A stretch of DNA of 64,000 nt, taken from Nothophaeocryptopus gaeumannii. Taxonomy: Eukaryota > Ascomycota > Dothideomycetes > Mycosphaerellales > Mycosphaerellaceae. Made by a program: the position numbers and the translations under genes. The stretch lies in assembly GCA_031771865.1 (NCBI GenBank), contig JASISA010000041.1, positions 1,798,001 through 1,862,000 of the forward strand, written 5' to 3'. The notes below the pieces were generated by a model. That model was not told where the DNA came from. It ran no database searches and saw only the letters and a list, made by a program, of their open reading frames with translations. The first letter of the stretch is position 1, and each line of letters starts with the position of its first letter. Below, piece after piece: positions 12,301 to 23,260 of the stretch.

Positions 12301-13260
12301 AAAGCTGTAGCACGGTCCACCTTCGATGTTTTCGAGGCTACTGTTTCGCACCCACTCAACACTCTACTAACAGCTCGCTTGCAAAAGGCAGATGAAGGTA
12401 TCCGTTCTCTGCGCGAAGATTTGGAAAGTGGCCACGACTCAGCGGATCCCAATCGAGCACAAGAGGAGGGTGATGAGCATCCAGAGCGGTTGGAGAAGCT
12501 GACGTTGTTAAAATGGCTATTCGAGGCCCGTGAGCAACTGCACAAGGAGATGTTCGACCTGCACGCTATGCGGAGTGAGAAGTATTCCGAGGTCATACTG
12601 ACACCATACCGCATCTCCAAAGCGCAGGCCAAGATCGACGAAGCAACAGCCTTCTTCAAGAAAGACAGCAACGAGCGACAGGTCACCTTCGCCAAAGACT
12701 CTCTCAAGCGGTTCGAGCAATTGCAATCGATTCTTGAGAAAAATGTCTCTCGCGGCGTCGAGGATCAGCTGTCTGCTTTCTGGGACATAGCTCCTGGTCT
12801 GCTCGAGGTCGTTCAATCGATTCCGCCGACCGTGTCTGGACTGGAAGTTCAAATTCCGCTTCAGGAATACGAGGAGAACCCATCTTATCACACTCACCCT
12901 TTGCAGTATTTACACAGCCTGCTGAGCCACGCGGAGAAGAGCGCATATCAATTCATCGAGTCGCAGACAAATCTTCTCTGTTTACTACACGAAGTTCGGA
13001 CTGCGACAACGAAGTCCAGATTGAGACTACTCGAGATGGAGAGGTCTGCAGCAAACCCGAACGAGACCGAGATTCGAGTGGAGATGATGCATGCGAGGGA
13101 GGAGGCAGAGGCTTATCTGACTCAAGATCTGCAAGAGAAAGTTGGCGAAGTCGAGAGGCAGTGGCAAGAGGCGCTTGGCGAAGGGCTGAGCGATGTCAAG
13201 GAACGCGTCAGTATCTTCCTGGAAGAGACTGGCGGGTTGGAAGAAGGCTATGATGAGTGA
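9318..13260 (+). CDS. Large Pro-rich coiled-coil protein, function unknown
   Basis: Exons are 9318-9792 and 9944-13260, joined in phase 1 across a 151-bp intron (GTATGC...TTCAG), giving 1263 residues. The first ~450 residues are low-complexity Pro/Ser/Gln ('PRPPPPPSP' near the start, a Gln run near 255) and look disordered. A conserved-looking helical block follows ('DAFALQAIERHRAFVEKEI', 'FMVHESRLRRDRY'), another disordered part, then long heptad-like helices with 'KKRRVDLRASIQSKI' and acidic coiled coils to the end. There is no catalytic motif, membrane span or signal peptide. The family seems to be one of the uncharacterised filamentous-fungal scaffold-like proteins; I do not recognise it. 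The coding status is firm because the frame stays open for 3.3 kb. Confidence 0.85.
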
Positions 13261-13562
13261 GAATTTTATTCGATCTAGAGCGTTCGAGCGACATTTACAA
13301 CTTGTTCACGGAGCGGTTTGTACGAGCGACTGGCATAAACGGAGTTGATTGACGACCTATCATTCTTAGTGTATATATGATCATATCAGCATTGAGGGGA
13401 GAGACATCTCATAAGCAGACCATATGAATACAGACGACTGTCTCCTGCGCATCATCCACAGCGAGCGAATCGACTCTTGCTATCAAAGTCATTCAAGGGT
13501 ATCAGAAGACGGCGGCCGTTACTTCGCAGATAATAATGCCGAAATTGGTGAAATCGATCGCT
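13261..13562. other. Convergent 3' intergenic region
   Basis: This lies between two converging genes and contains only 3' flanks. Nothing else was seen. Confidence 0.5.
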
Positions 13563-14032
13563 CTACCAGACCTTCTTGCCCTTGGAGCCATCTTCGACGC
13601 CCTTTCATATGGCACGTTAGCATACACTAAGGCTCTCACTATTTCTTCGACTCACCTTGGCAACAGAAGCAGCTCCATCTTCAACACCATTCGTCAAGCC
13701 TTGGAGCCCATCGCCGACAGCTTTAGTCCCCGTGGTATTGTTAATGGTGTCTCCTACACCCCGGCCGAGGGCTCCTACCACGCCACCGACTGTAACATCC
13801 ATCAGGTGAGTTGTCCGGTCGAGACTTTGAGAAGGGGAAGGTTCAACTTCGTACCTGTGCGGGAAACTCCGCCCACGGCAGCGCCGACCTGGTATCACAG
13901 TCAGGAACGTGAAATGAGACAGGCAATAGTTGGTGAGTGTGAGCAAGGAGGGCAAGGACAACGCACAGTGCCCGTCACGGTCGTGACTGCTCCGGTGACA
14001 CCCTTGTTGTTGTTGTGGTAATCAAGAGGCAT
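13563..14032 (-). CDS. Small Gly/Thr/Val-rich protein (90 residues, four exons)
   Basis: Exons on the minus strand are 14032-13967, 13888-13855, 13789-13656 and 13601-13563. The introns are 78, 65, 54 bp with GTGCGT/GTACGA/GTGAGT donors and CAG/CAG/AAG acceptors, and every junction keeps phase. The product starts MPLDYHNNNKGVTGAVTTV and continues with Gly-Val/Thr repeats such as 'GGVVGALGRGVGDTINNTTG', ending 'GVEDGSKGKKVW'. This pattern matches a small family of filamentous-fungal proteins of unknown function with repeated GxG(V/D)T motifs. It may form amphipathic helices. There is no signal peptide. A TATATAT stretch at 14135-14143 lies about 105 bp upstream of the ATG. The introns total nearly as much sequence as the coding exons, so an ORF-only annotation would miss it. 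Confidence 0.8.
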
Positions 14033-14905
14033 ATTGGAACACACGGCAGTCGGCTAAGAGTGAGTATGAAGTAGGTACTATTTCAGTTGATTAGATGGTA
14101 GTAATGCACACTTCTATGGCGATGCAGATACAGTCATATATATCAATATCAATACCTGTTCTCTGTGCCCAGGACTGCGCCTGCGCCTGCGCCTGCGTTG
14201 TGATTGAAGGAGTATGCGAGCTGTCGTCAGCAGACAAAGAGGGCAGGAGCAGCAAATCACATGCGTGGCCGTTTGCGCTAATCAGTCCAGCGGCCGGTTC
14301 AGGGATGGCGCGGATGCTTCCGCCCACTTCCCGCCCATGCGCGAGAGGAAGGAGCGAAGGCTTGGCGCGGTGTCAATTTTTCTCTGCAGGTGCGGTCTTG
14401 CTCTCCGCTGGACTTCTTTCTTTGCTTGTCCCATCCTTCTAGCAACACCTCGCAAGACTGCCACCGCAGTACTTCAACCCCTTGTTTTTGCCCGTCCGCC
14501 CGCCTCAAAAACAAAAAAACTAGAAAACCCAGAAAACCCGTCCCGGCTCTCACCCAGTCGGCAACTCCTCGCAACACAAACCTGCCTGGTCCAAGCTGTG
14601 TGCGCGAAAACCCACCAAACCACCAGCACACGACCTGTCCGCACCCCATCGCATGCATCGTGAAGGGGGAAAAGCTGACGTGTACAGCGCCTTCGTTCGG
14701 TCCAACCAACAGTTTCGAGTCGACATCTTCAAAAGACAGTCCTCAGTCGCACGCATACCCAGCACCGCAGCGTACGCTCCCACCTCCCTTTCTTTGTCTG
14801 CCCGCGACAATACAACTCCGCACATCCGCACCTCACTCATAGCCCACCGAAGAGAGCGCACATCTGACGCGGCCACAGAAGCTAGGATAGAAATACTTGT
14901 CCGCC
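14033..14905. other. PAB1 upstream region
   Basis: This is the promoter and probable long leader of PAB1. It contains a short (TGCGCC)3 run near 14175-14195 and an A-rich tract at 14507-14538 (annotated separately). Short ORFs here lack any recognisable motif. Confidence 0.5.
14507..14538 (+). promoter_or_regulatory. A-rich tract upstream of PAB1
   Basis: A run of mostly A with scattered C/G lies about 370 nt before the PAB1 start. PABP mRNAs in other eukaryotes carry A-rich leader elements to which PABP binds to repress its own translation. Whether this tract lies in the mRNA depends on the unmapped transcription start. Confidence 0.35.
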
Positions 14906-17271
14906 ATGTCTGACGTGCAGAACTCGACTTCTCCTGCCGGCCAGGTTGCCAGCCCACCCGCCGATGCTCCTGCCACGAACGGCCAGTCGAACACCAACGT
15001 TCCTGCCGGCGATGATATCGCTACCCCCACCTCGGCCGCTCCATCGACCGCCAACCCGAACTCCGCCTCGCTCTACGTCGGTGAGCTCGACCCCTCCGTT
15101 ACCGAGGCCATGCTCTTCGAGCTCTTTTCCTCCATCGGCCAGGTCGCTTCCATTCGTGTCTGCCGTGATGCTGTCACCCGCCGCTCGCTCGGATACGCCT
15201 ACGTGAACTACAACAGCGCCGCTGATGGCGAGCGCGCTCTCGAGGAGCTCAACTATACCCTTATCAAGGGCAAGCCATGCCGTATCATGTGGTCTCAGCG
15301 CGACCCAGCTCTGCGCAAGACCGGTCACGGCAACGTCTTTATCAAGAACTTGGATGCTGCTATTGACAACAAGGCTCTCCACGACACCTTCGCCGCTTTC
15401 GGCAACATTCTATCTTGCAAGGTCGCACAGGATGAGCATGGCAACTCCAAGGGCTACGGTTTCGTGCACTACGAGACTGCTGAGGCCGCGAGCCAGGCTA
15501 TCAAGAGCGTCAACGGCATGCTTTTGAACGAGAAGAAGGTGTTTGTGGGCCACCACATCCCGAAGAAGGACCGCATGAGCAAGTTTGAGGAGATGAAGGC
15601 CAACTTCACCAACGTCTACGTCAAGAACATTGACACCGAGACCACCGACGACGAGTTCCGCGAGCTTTTCGAGAAGTACGGCGAGATCACCTCTGCATCT
15701 CTTGCCCACGACGAGAGCGGCAAGGTCCGTGGTTTTGGTTTCGTCAACTATATCAAGCACGAGGACGCTTCGAAGGCTGTTGATGAGCTGAACGAATTGG
15801 ATTTCAAGGGTCAGAAGCTCTATGTTGGTCGTGCCCAGAAGAAGCACGAGCGTGAGGAGGAGCTGCGAAAGCAGTACGAGGCTGCACGCCAGGAGAAGAG
15901 CGCCAAGTACCAGGGTGTCAACCTCTACGTGAAGAATCTCGCAGATGAGATTGACGATGAGGAGCTCCGCAAGGTCTTCGAGCCGTACGGAGCTATTACC
16001 TCCGCAAAGGTCATGCGCGATACCAGTCCGCTTGACAGTGCCGAGTCCCCTAAGAGGGATGAGGAGGGCGAGAAGAAAGAAGGCGAGAGCAGCGAGGAGA
16101 AGGAGGGTGAGCAGAAGGAGGATGATACCGAGGAGATCACCAAGAAGCTGGATACTGTCACCATCGGTGGCGAGAAGAAGGTGCTAGGCAAGAGCAAGGG
16201 CTTCGGTTTCGTCTGCTTCTCCAACCCAGACGAGGCCACCAAGGCTGTCACCGAGCTCAACCAGAAGATGATCCACAACAAGCCTCTCTACGTGGCTCTC
16301 GCGCAGCGTAAGGAGGTCCGCAAGAGCCAGCTGGAGGCCAGCATCCAGGCTCGCAACCAGGTGCGCATGCAGCAGCAGGCCACCGCCGGGGGTATCCCTC
16401 AGTTCATGCAGCCTCAGTTCATGATCGGACCAAATGGCCAGCCAGTCATGGTTCCACCAGGAGCTGGTCGTGGCCAGATGCCATTCATGCAAGGCATGCC
16501 AGGCGCTCAGGGCCAGCGTGGCGGTTTCCCAGCTATGCCTCAGCAGGGCGGCGGCCGTGGCGCTCCTCAGGGTATGCCACAGATGCCTCAGATGCCATAC
16601 GGCATTCCTCCTCAGATGGCTGGCTTCCCTCAGGCCTACGGCAACCCAGCTGCCTACGCTCAACTCATGCAGGCTGCTCAAGCTCAGGCTGCGGCAATGG
16701 GCGGACGTGGTGCCGGTCGTGGTGGTCCCATGCCAGGCATGCCAATGATGCCCGGTATGCCGGGCGGTATGCCTCCACAGATGATGAGCCAACAAGGCAT
16801 GGGTCGTGGCGGTGCTCCACAGGGCCGAGGTGGTCCAATGGGCGGCCGTCCAGACGAGCAGCGCGGCCGCGCACCAAACCGTGGCGCTAACAGTCCGGGC
16901 ATCGACCTCGCTGCCCTCAACCAAGCTCCTCCACCACAGCAGAAGCAGATGCTTGGTGAGGCGCTCTACCCCAAGATCCACGCTCAGCAGCCAGAGCTTG
17001 CCGGCAAGATCACGGGTATGCTTCTTGAAATGGATAACGACGAGCTCATCAGCCTGTAAGTTGATCGGCACTTTCTGCTCAAGGCAATGAATACTAAAAC
17101 TGTCACAGCACCGGCAACGATGACGCCCTTCGCGAGAAGGTGCAGGAGGCTCTCACCGTCTACGATGAGTACCTCAAAAACCACAATGAGGACGGAGATG
17201 GCGCTGCCCAGACCAACGGCGCGGAGAACCTCAACCCACAAGTCGAGGAGACCAAGGATGCGGAGGCCTAG
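14906..17271 (+). CDS. PAB1: Poly(A)-binding protein Pab1
   Basis: Exons are 14906-17055 and 17109-17271, with a 53-bp intron (GTAAGT...CACAG), giving 770 residues. The start is ATG MSDVQNSTSP. Four RRMs are visible: RRM1 'SLYVGELDPSVTEAML', RRM2 'GNVFIKNLDAAIDNKALHD', RRM3 'TNVYVKNIDTETTDDEF', RRM4 'VNLYVKNLADEIDDEELRK'. RRM4 is interrupted by a Glu/Lys-rich acidic insertion of about 65 residues before its RNP1 'SKGFGFVCFS'. A Met/Gln/Gly/Pro-rich linker follows, then the MLLE peptide-binding domain ('GEALYPKIHAQQPELAGKIT'), whose last helices are in exon 2. Pab1 coats poly(A) tails and couples them to translation initiation and deadenylation. Confidence 0.96.
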
Positions 17272-17866
17272 AAAGCCAACCGTTCGGTCCAATCTCGTTG
17301 GTCTCGCCAGCCATTGCAGCCAGTTGCGCAGCCAATGATGATGGCGATGGCGCGCTAGAGTGCTTGAACCACTCCTGACTGGCGTGGACCACCGTTTCTT
17401 GTTTCTTGTGACATCCATGCTTCCGGACGCTTTTTCGCTGGAGCTGGATCCGGATAACACTGGCGTGGGAATACTTGCGATACCCCCTTTACTCAGCTTG
17501 AGTACTTTTCACGTACCTTAGCATCGATGACTGTACTACTACTTTTGCGGATCCTTGAACACGCTGGTATGCTCTATCAGCTGGAATTCCTCCCCTTATC
17601 CGGATCACATACCATGTGCATTGATTGCTTACAGGCAATTATGCTGAGCATCTCATACGTCTGCTGTTTACAGGGACTCTTTGACGCTATCGATGATTGA
17701 GAGTATTTCTGGGGAGGAAGATGAGGAAGACGTGGAGGAGAAGAAAACGTCTTATGTTGTATGAGTAGTGCATGCTGGATAGTAGATGAATGCAGTGTAT
17801 GAGAATGTGATATGATGTGCAAGTTTAAGAATGTTCGCCACTTCACTTCTCCTTCACCAACGTACT
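17272..17866. other. PAB1 3' region
   Basis: This is the 3' UTR and flank of PAB1, facing the 3' end of the MFS relic. No gene was recognised. Confidence 0.5.
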
Positions 17867-18827
17867 TCAACAAGCTTGAAGCATCAGGGTGTGAATGACA
17901 GCAAGATACCTCGGCGGATCGGTGTCGATATATATATAAGCCGCAATGAAAGCACCGCAGTTGGGGATCATGATCTGGAAACCTGTGCCTGTGGCTCTCA
18001 CATGATGCGGCGCCAAATTATTGCTCAACCAACCCATGATTAACGGCGAACACGGGAAGATGCCCGGGGAGGTGGAGATAAGGAGGATGTAGCCGACAAT
18101 GGTTATCGTGCAGCCGACGAGCGTGTAGGGGCCTCGGAGGCGTGTGCGATTGGAGATGTAGCAAGTTAGGAGTACGGTTATAAAGGCGCAGATTGTTGGG
18201 TGGGACCTGTGAAGACTCGTCAGTGGGAAGGGTGCCTCTAAGATGAGGTGACTCACAGTGAACAGCTGCGTAACGACTCTACTATACCCAAGCGATTTGA
18301 TCATAGTCGGCAAGAAGAGACAATGACTGTAAATCGGCGTGATGATCAGGAGGTAAGTCAACGACAACAAGATCGTGTTCATGTCCGTAAGAGCCAGTTT
18401 GACCCAGTAGTCCCCAGAAAGTCAGAATGAAGGGCAGGTATCGTCCAGCCTTGGAATACTTCAGCACCAGATTACTCGGGACATCGACGATTATGTATGG
18501 AATGTAGAAAATCGCTAGAGCTGTATTGAGTTCCAGGCCTTTCAATCCCAGGTCCATGACCAGGTCGTCCATTTTCGCCTTGCCGATGTTCGTTCGATCG
18601 ATGAAAGCTAGCAGCCACATGCCAAAAAGCCAGGAGAGGATATGGAGGTCGAATTTGCGGTTCAGGTGTTTCTGCATTGTTGGGTCGAGGTGTGCCTGTT
18701 TGTTTGAATCATCGTCTGCCTTCTCGTCTGGTCCTCGGTGGACCTCATTGTGCTCGTTTCGGACATTGTCCTCGCTCCAGCTTCGTTCAGCTTTGTCGTC
18801 GGCGTCCATGACTGTCTTGTCTGCCAT
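17867..18827 (-). pseudogene. Decayed allantoate-permease-type MFS transporter
   Basis: The 5' part (from ATG 18827) encodes the cytosolic tail and first helices of an anion:cation symporter family MFS protein ('LSWLFGMWLLAFIDRTNIGK', 'IPSNLVLKY'-like 'VPSNLVLKYSKAGRYLPFI'). At about 18410-18425 it jumps, out of frame, to sequence that normally lies just before TM7 ('WVKLALTDMNT', 'SHCLFLPTMIKSLGYS'), so TM3-TM6 and the central loop are missing. Further on, a 50-bp intron with good ends (GTGAGT...CACAG, about 18247-18198) would join 'FT' to 'VPPTIC' only if one extra C is removed, which indicates a 1-nt frameshift. The last helix is also missing (stop at 17867). Family homology is clear, and three separate lesions indicate a non-functional copy. 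Confidence 0.8.
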
Positions 18828-19976
18828 TTCCGCTGCTCTTCACCCAGACGGAGTTTGAAGGGGTCGGAGGGAAAGACAATGGAAGGCCACGACAAGCAAG
18901 GAAAGAAGATCAAAAGGCTCTTTACCGTTCGCACTGACGACCTCACTATACTTCCATACTCCCGCAAGAAGCATCCTTCAATCTGTCACCATCATGATAC
19001 GTCTGATCAGCCAAGAGCATTAAAGCAGCAGAGGTCGCTCCATGTGCTACAAGCAATACTTGAGAAGCAACTTAACCGGATGGATGGAGGCTTATTCGAG
19101 CGTCGGCTTTCCAGTAGGATGCGTGATACCTCGCTTGTGCATGACTGATGGGTTGGGCCATGCTAAGAAGGTGTTGTACTGAGTGACACGAGAAGCCAAG
19201 CCTGGTAATCCCGCAGTTGCGGGACGGTGAGGAGGGCTTCTTGTTGTATCGGACGGTCATCACATGGGATACTGTTCTTGCGGCATGACGATGTGCTTTC
19301 AGCCTCATAGCTCTGTAGCCGTTGCTTCTGATCAATATGTAGTGCCCATGTCAAGCGGTAACCCGTCCTTGTGAGGCGTTCTTGCGCTGTCCTGTGGCTC
19401 GGTCATCAGGAGGTGCAGGGAAAGCAAGACGATCTCATCTCTGGCAATTATTGTGCGATCGGACTTCGGGGTCTCTGTAGACATGCAACAGTGCTTCGAA
19501 ATGCTCAAGATGCTTCTGACCTTATCCCATGGCTAGCTTGTTGCTGCGATGAACTGATGGCACTGGGTGTGCAGTGCGCCAAGGTCAGGACCAGAACATT
19601 CCGAGCATGGCAGGCTGGATTGCCGGAACCAGATTCAGTCGTGAGACATGAAGCGCCATCGCAGGGGGTCCGGGCTCATCAGATCTACAGTCGGAGGAGG
19701 TAGCCAGGTGAGTATCTCAGCTGCCGAGAAGCAGAATGTCAAGGTGTGAGGAGGAGAAGGAAGATGAAGTGAGGTGGATAGAGCCACTCCAAAGTTTGGC
19801 TTCGCAACAAGCCGGCGTCACACAGACCCACTTGCCATGCTGAAGTGGAATTTCACATTGGGAAGGAGGCAATGAGGCATGCCAACCACGTTGTTCGAAT
19901 AAGTTATAAGGAATGGATATGCTCAGTGTGAGTACGGCTTTCATACATCATCATTCATAACACATCATCGACTAGA
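18828..19976. other. Intergenic, about 1.15 kb
   Basis: No supported gene. A 75-codon minus-strand ORF from ATG 19944 has four Cys but no clear signal peptide or splice sites. A 110-codon plus-strand ORF near 19371-19703 lacks an ATG start. Both are probably chance. Confidence 0.45.
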
Positions 19977-21377
19977 TCATCGCTTCTTACCAACCACAGT
20001 CCCATTATTAGAATTGGTGTAGAAGCTGATGACATCCGTTGAGTTGTCATAGTTGACTTGACACGCTCCTACGAAGTCTCCAAATCTCTGGCCCTTCTCT
20101 TGAACGAACTGTTGGAAGCCAGAAGCAGAGCAGCTCTCCAGCGGGCCGTCATAGCAGCCTGGCAGAGTCTGTGGGCTCTGGTTAACCAGCACACGGTAGT
20201 ACGTTGGGTCCGTGGCATTCTCATAGCCGTACGAATTAGAGCAGTTCATCTTCTCGACCGCGATGTTGGTCAAGAATGGCAGGATGTAGGAGCTGACCCA
20301 CTGGCGGTGGTAGTTGACTTGGTCTGTGGGCATTGTGGCGTTGACATCGTTGGCGCCAGTCATGGCTGAATTGTTGAAGAGCCCCATTGCGACGAGTACA
20401 GTTGGTGGCAGCTCGCGATGGGTGAATGACACGTAAATGTCCTGGTCATCTTCATCGTCCGAGGAGAGGAGGGATGAAGTAGCGTTCAGCCATGGGAAGC
20501 CGATCGTTCCAGACAGCTCGTTTCCATATCCGGTGTTGTGGTGGTACATGATGTCCTGCGCGTATTCGAATTGCAGCCACTCGTCTGGTCGGAAGAGTGA
20601 GAGGGAGCAGAAGGGTGAGTCTCCACGAACAACAGCCTCGTACCCACACCATTCTTGCATACCAACAACATCGCTGGAGGTCCAGTTGAAGTTGGGTGCC
20701 TGCGCACGAAGACGAGCCAGAATCGGCGCGGTGTATTTCTTGACATAGGTGGAGCTCTGCTCAGATCCTCGAGAAGACGAGTACGCCGGGCAGGATGAGT
20801 AAGGGGTTAGAGTATCGGCTCCAGCTTTCTTTCCTTCGTAGACCTGCACAAGGTTGATCTCGTTGTCATCTTGCTCAAGCCCACGAATAAGGCCCTCAGC
20901 GCTGACGACTGTACGCTCTGCGGTGCTGGCCCAGACGCGCTTTGGTAGCCTCAAGTTGGGATATCGGTATGACATCTGCACGCCTAGTTGTGCTGCCTCG
21001 AGCTTGCCGGTGCGAGTAACGCGCTCTTGCTCCTTCAATTCCGGTGGTGACCATGTTGCGAGGAAAGACAATTGCGGAATTTTGCTCCAGTCTACAGTCG
21101 TGTTCTTCAGCTTGTCCGTAAATGGCTCCAAATAAGACTCGTAGTCGAAGTCGTTCGCGTTGATCGCAGCATGTCTGACAAGGTAGGCGACTCTGCTTAC
21201 CTCACACCCTTGAGGTGGAGAAGGATCTCGTGGTGGATCAGAAGGCTCGAAGTACGGCGCGATTCCAGCGAGATGCTCCAGCGGATTGAAGTCGTAGTCT
21301 GAGTAGAGCGGTTGTTGCTGGCTCACTGCCATTGACAGCGCCGCGAGGGCGACCACCAGGGCTATAGTACACGCCAT
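19977..21377 (-). CDS. Secreted histidine acid phosphatase-fold protein (phytase-like)
   Basis: This is a single exon of 466 residues. The N-terminus is a signal peptide (MACTIALVVALAALSMAVSQ). 'RVAYLVRHAAINANDFDY' aligns with the RHGxRxP catalytic region of branch-2 histidine phosphatases. It retains Arg-His but not the following Gly, second Arg or Pro. 'RVWASTAERTVVSAEGLIRG' matches the next conserved block. Near the C-terminus 'SFTHRELPPTVLVAMGLF' fills the place of the HD/HAE proton-donor motif as His-Arg-Glu. Several N-glycosylation sequons and paired Cys fit an extracellular protein. The family hydrolyses phosphomonoesters (phytate, nucleotides, sugar phosphates). Because the second phosphate-binding Arg is absent, the activity of this subgroup is uncertain. 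Confidence 0.85.
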   Translation of the reverse strand: MACTIALVVALAALSMAVSQQQPLYSDYDFNPLEHLAGIAPYFEPSDPPRDPSPPQGCEVSRVAYLVRHAAINANDFDYESYLEPFTDKLKNTTVDWSKIPQLSFLATWSPPELKEQERVTRTGKLEAAQLGVQMSYRYPNLRLPKRVWASTAERTVVSAEGLIRGLEQDDNEINLVQVYEGKKAGADTLTPYSSCPAYSSSRGSEQSSTYVKKYTAPILARLRAQAPNFNWTSSDVVGMQEWCGYEAVVRGDSPFCSLSLFRPDEWLQFEYAQDIMYHHNTGYGNELSGTIGFPWLNATSSLLSSDDEDDQDIYVSFTHRELPPTVLVAMGLFNNSAMTGANDVNATMPTDQVNYHRQWVSSYILPFLTNIAVEKMNCSNSYGYENATDPTYYRVLVNQSPQTLPGCYDGPLESCSASGFQQFVQEKGQRFGDFVGACQVNYDNSTDVISFYTNSNNGTVVGKKR

Positions 21378-22096
21378 TTCGCTGGTGACGAGAGAAGTGA
21401 GAGGCAGAGGTGAGGTTGGAAAACATACCGTAACCTACCAACTTGTACCTACACGGAGGCTGAAGCCATTGGTGTCTCGTGCCTTGGAAACACTGCAGGA
21501 TCTTTGGGTTTGGATGAACAGCAACGACGTCAAGCGCGCGAGCACGAGCCGCCGAAGTGTCCTGGCGGACGAAGCTTTAGTCAAAGCTCGGCAAGCACCC
21601 ACCCTCTGATGATTGGGATACAATCTGGAGCCGCTAATGGATGTTTGCTGTCGAGGTGAGTTCAATCGAATGGGCTTTTGAGTCGCACAGCAGATTGGCA
21701 CAGGGCCGTCTAGGTATTCCACAAGGCTGCTGCAATTGATGAAGAAGTGCATTCGTAGATGCTATATAGTAAAGTCGAAATCGAAGCGTACGAGCAAGGC
21801 TAGAAGAGCTCGACAACATACAAGGGGCAATCTTGAGGAGCAATTGACTCATGTTTGATTAGGAGTCAGTCAAAGTAGATCGATTAATTGCGCCCTGACT
21901 AAGGATGACGTAGCTTTCCCCGGGAGAGGAGCTCGAGCTTAGTGCCAAGCTTTTGCTCCTTCTTCAGGCGTGTGAAGTGAATGTTGAGTTGCGATACACG
22001 CGACCTCTCTTCTCCACTCCCCCTAATTCTAATCCGATTTGGTCAATTGGCCTTCACTGACCTCTATACCCCGAATCTCAAGCCCCTCTGTTCGCC
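21378..22096. other. Divergent intergenic region
   Basis: This is the upstream region of the histidine phosphatase (minus) and the DUF3429 gene (plus). No conserved element or ORF was recognised. Confidence 0.5.
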
Positions 22097-23260
22097 ATGT
22101 TCCGCAGCGGTGCTTCACGGACGCTCCTGCGCTCCCTCAATGCCTCCTCCCAACCGACCTTTCGCGCTGTGAACGCTCCAGTGCGCGCCCAATTCACATC
22201 CCAGCTATGCACCCTCTCGCGGAGAACACAGGGCCTCGCGATGGCCAAGCCAATGGCTCTCCAGCTCCTCCGCGCGCAATACAGCAGCACCCGCGGCCCC
22301 ATGGACACCATCGATAAGAAGGCCGAGCAAAATGTTGCTCAGCAGAAGCTCCCGGTGGACCCTCAAGGTGTTAGCATCACCTCCAGTGTCCATCCAGTCC
22401 TGGGCGAGGTTCACACGGAAGAGGGTGAGAAGGACAGCACCGACATGTCCGCTGGTATCAAGCACGACTTTGTGAGTGGAGGACAACATATGGGTACGGA
22501 TTGAAGGCCGGGACAATGGCTGACTCTGTGGTAGCAAACTATCAAAGATACATTCAGCTTGCAGGATGTGCCTCGGCAAGCATATTACATTGGTATGGCT
22601 GGTGTCCTGCCATACCTCGCGACTTCCCTCAGCACCGTCTACTGCGCGTGGGAGATTAATCACGCACACACGGTCGGTCAGGGCTTCCTCATGAGTGACA
22701 AGACTGCTGAGCTTGTTCTTCACATTCTTGAGCCTCTACAGGTCGGCTACGGTGCAACGGTATGTCTATGCTGAATCATCCTTCACTTACGTGGGTCTGA
22801 CATTCGTATCAAACAGATCATCTCCTTCTTGGGCGCTATCCACTGGGGCCTTGAATGGGCCAAGTTCGGTGGTGAGCAAGGCTACCCGCGCTACTCCATC
22901 GGTGTTATCTCGACTGCTCTCGCCTGGCCAACTATCCTCTTCCCGGTCGAGTACGCTCTGATCTCGCAATTCCTGATTTTCAACTTCCTGTACTACACCG
23001 ACTCACGCGCTTCCAAGAATGGTTGGGCTCCGGCTTGGTACGGTGTTTATCGCTTCGTCTTGACCTTCATCGTCGGCAGCGCTATCGTGATCTCTCTCAT
23101 CGGACGTGGCCAAATTGCCGACCGCATTGGCCGCCTTCCTGGCCCTGCTGATCGCGTCAGGCAACTCAGAGATCAACAAATTGAACAGCTCGAGGAGGAA
23201 GAGGAGGCCAGGAGGAAATTTCTGGCCGAGAAGGACGAGAGCGAGGGCGATGATGAGTGA
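22097..23260 (+). CDS. Mitochondrial DUF3429 (TMEM69-like) inner-membrane protein
   Basis: Exons are 22097-22471, 22535-22759 and 22817-23260; both introns (63 and 57 bp, GTGAGT...TAG and GTATGT...CAG) are in phase 0. The product has 347 residues. The N-terminus is rich in Arg/Ser/Ala without acids (MFRSGASRTLLRSLNASSQ), a typical mitochondrial targeting presequence. The core 'PRQAYYIGMAGVLPYLATSL', 'SFLGAIHWGLEW', 'GGEQGYPRYSIGVISTALAW' is the DUF3429 signature shared with human TMEM69. About four to five membrane helices follow, then an acidic Glu-rich coiled tail. Yeast Mrx11, reported with mitochondrial ribosomes, may be the same family, but I cannot verify this. Molecular function is unknown. 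Confidence 0.85.

Noticed and set aside
14171..14196. TGCGCC repeat as a functional element
   Set aside because: Only about three units; ordinary simple repeat.
16184..17071. 295-codon minus-strand ORF opposite PAB1
   Set aside because: His/Leu/Trp-rich shadow caused by PAB1 codon bias; PAB1 is unambiguous.
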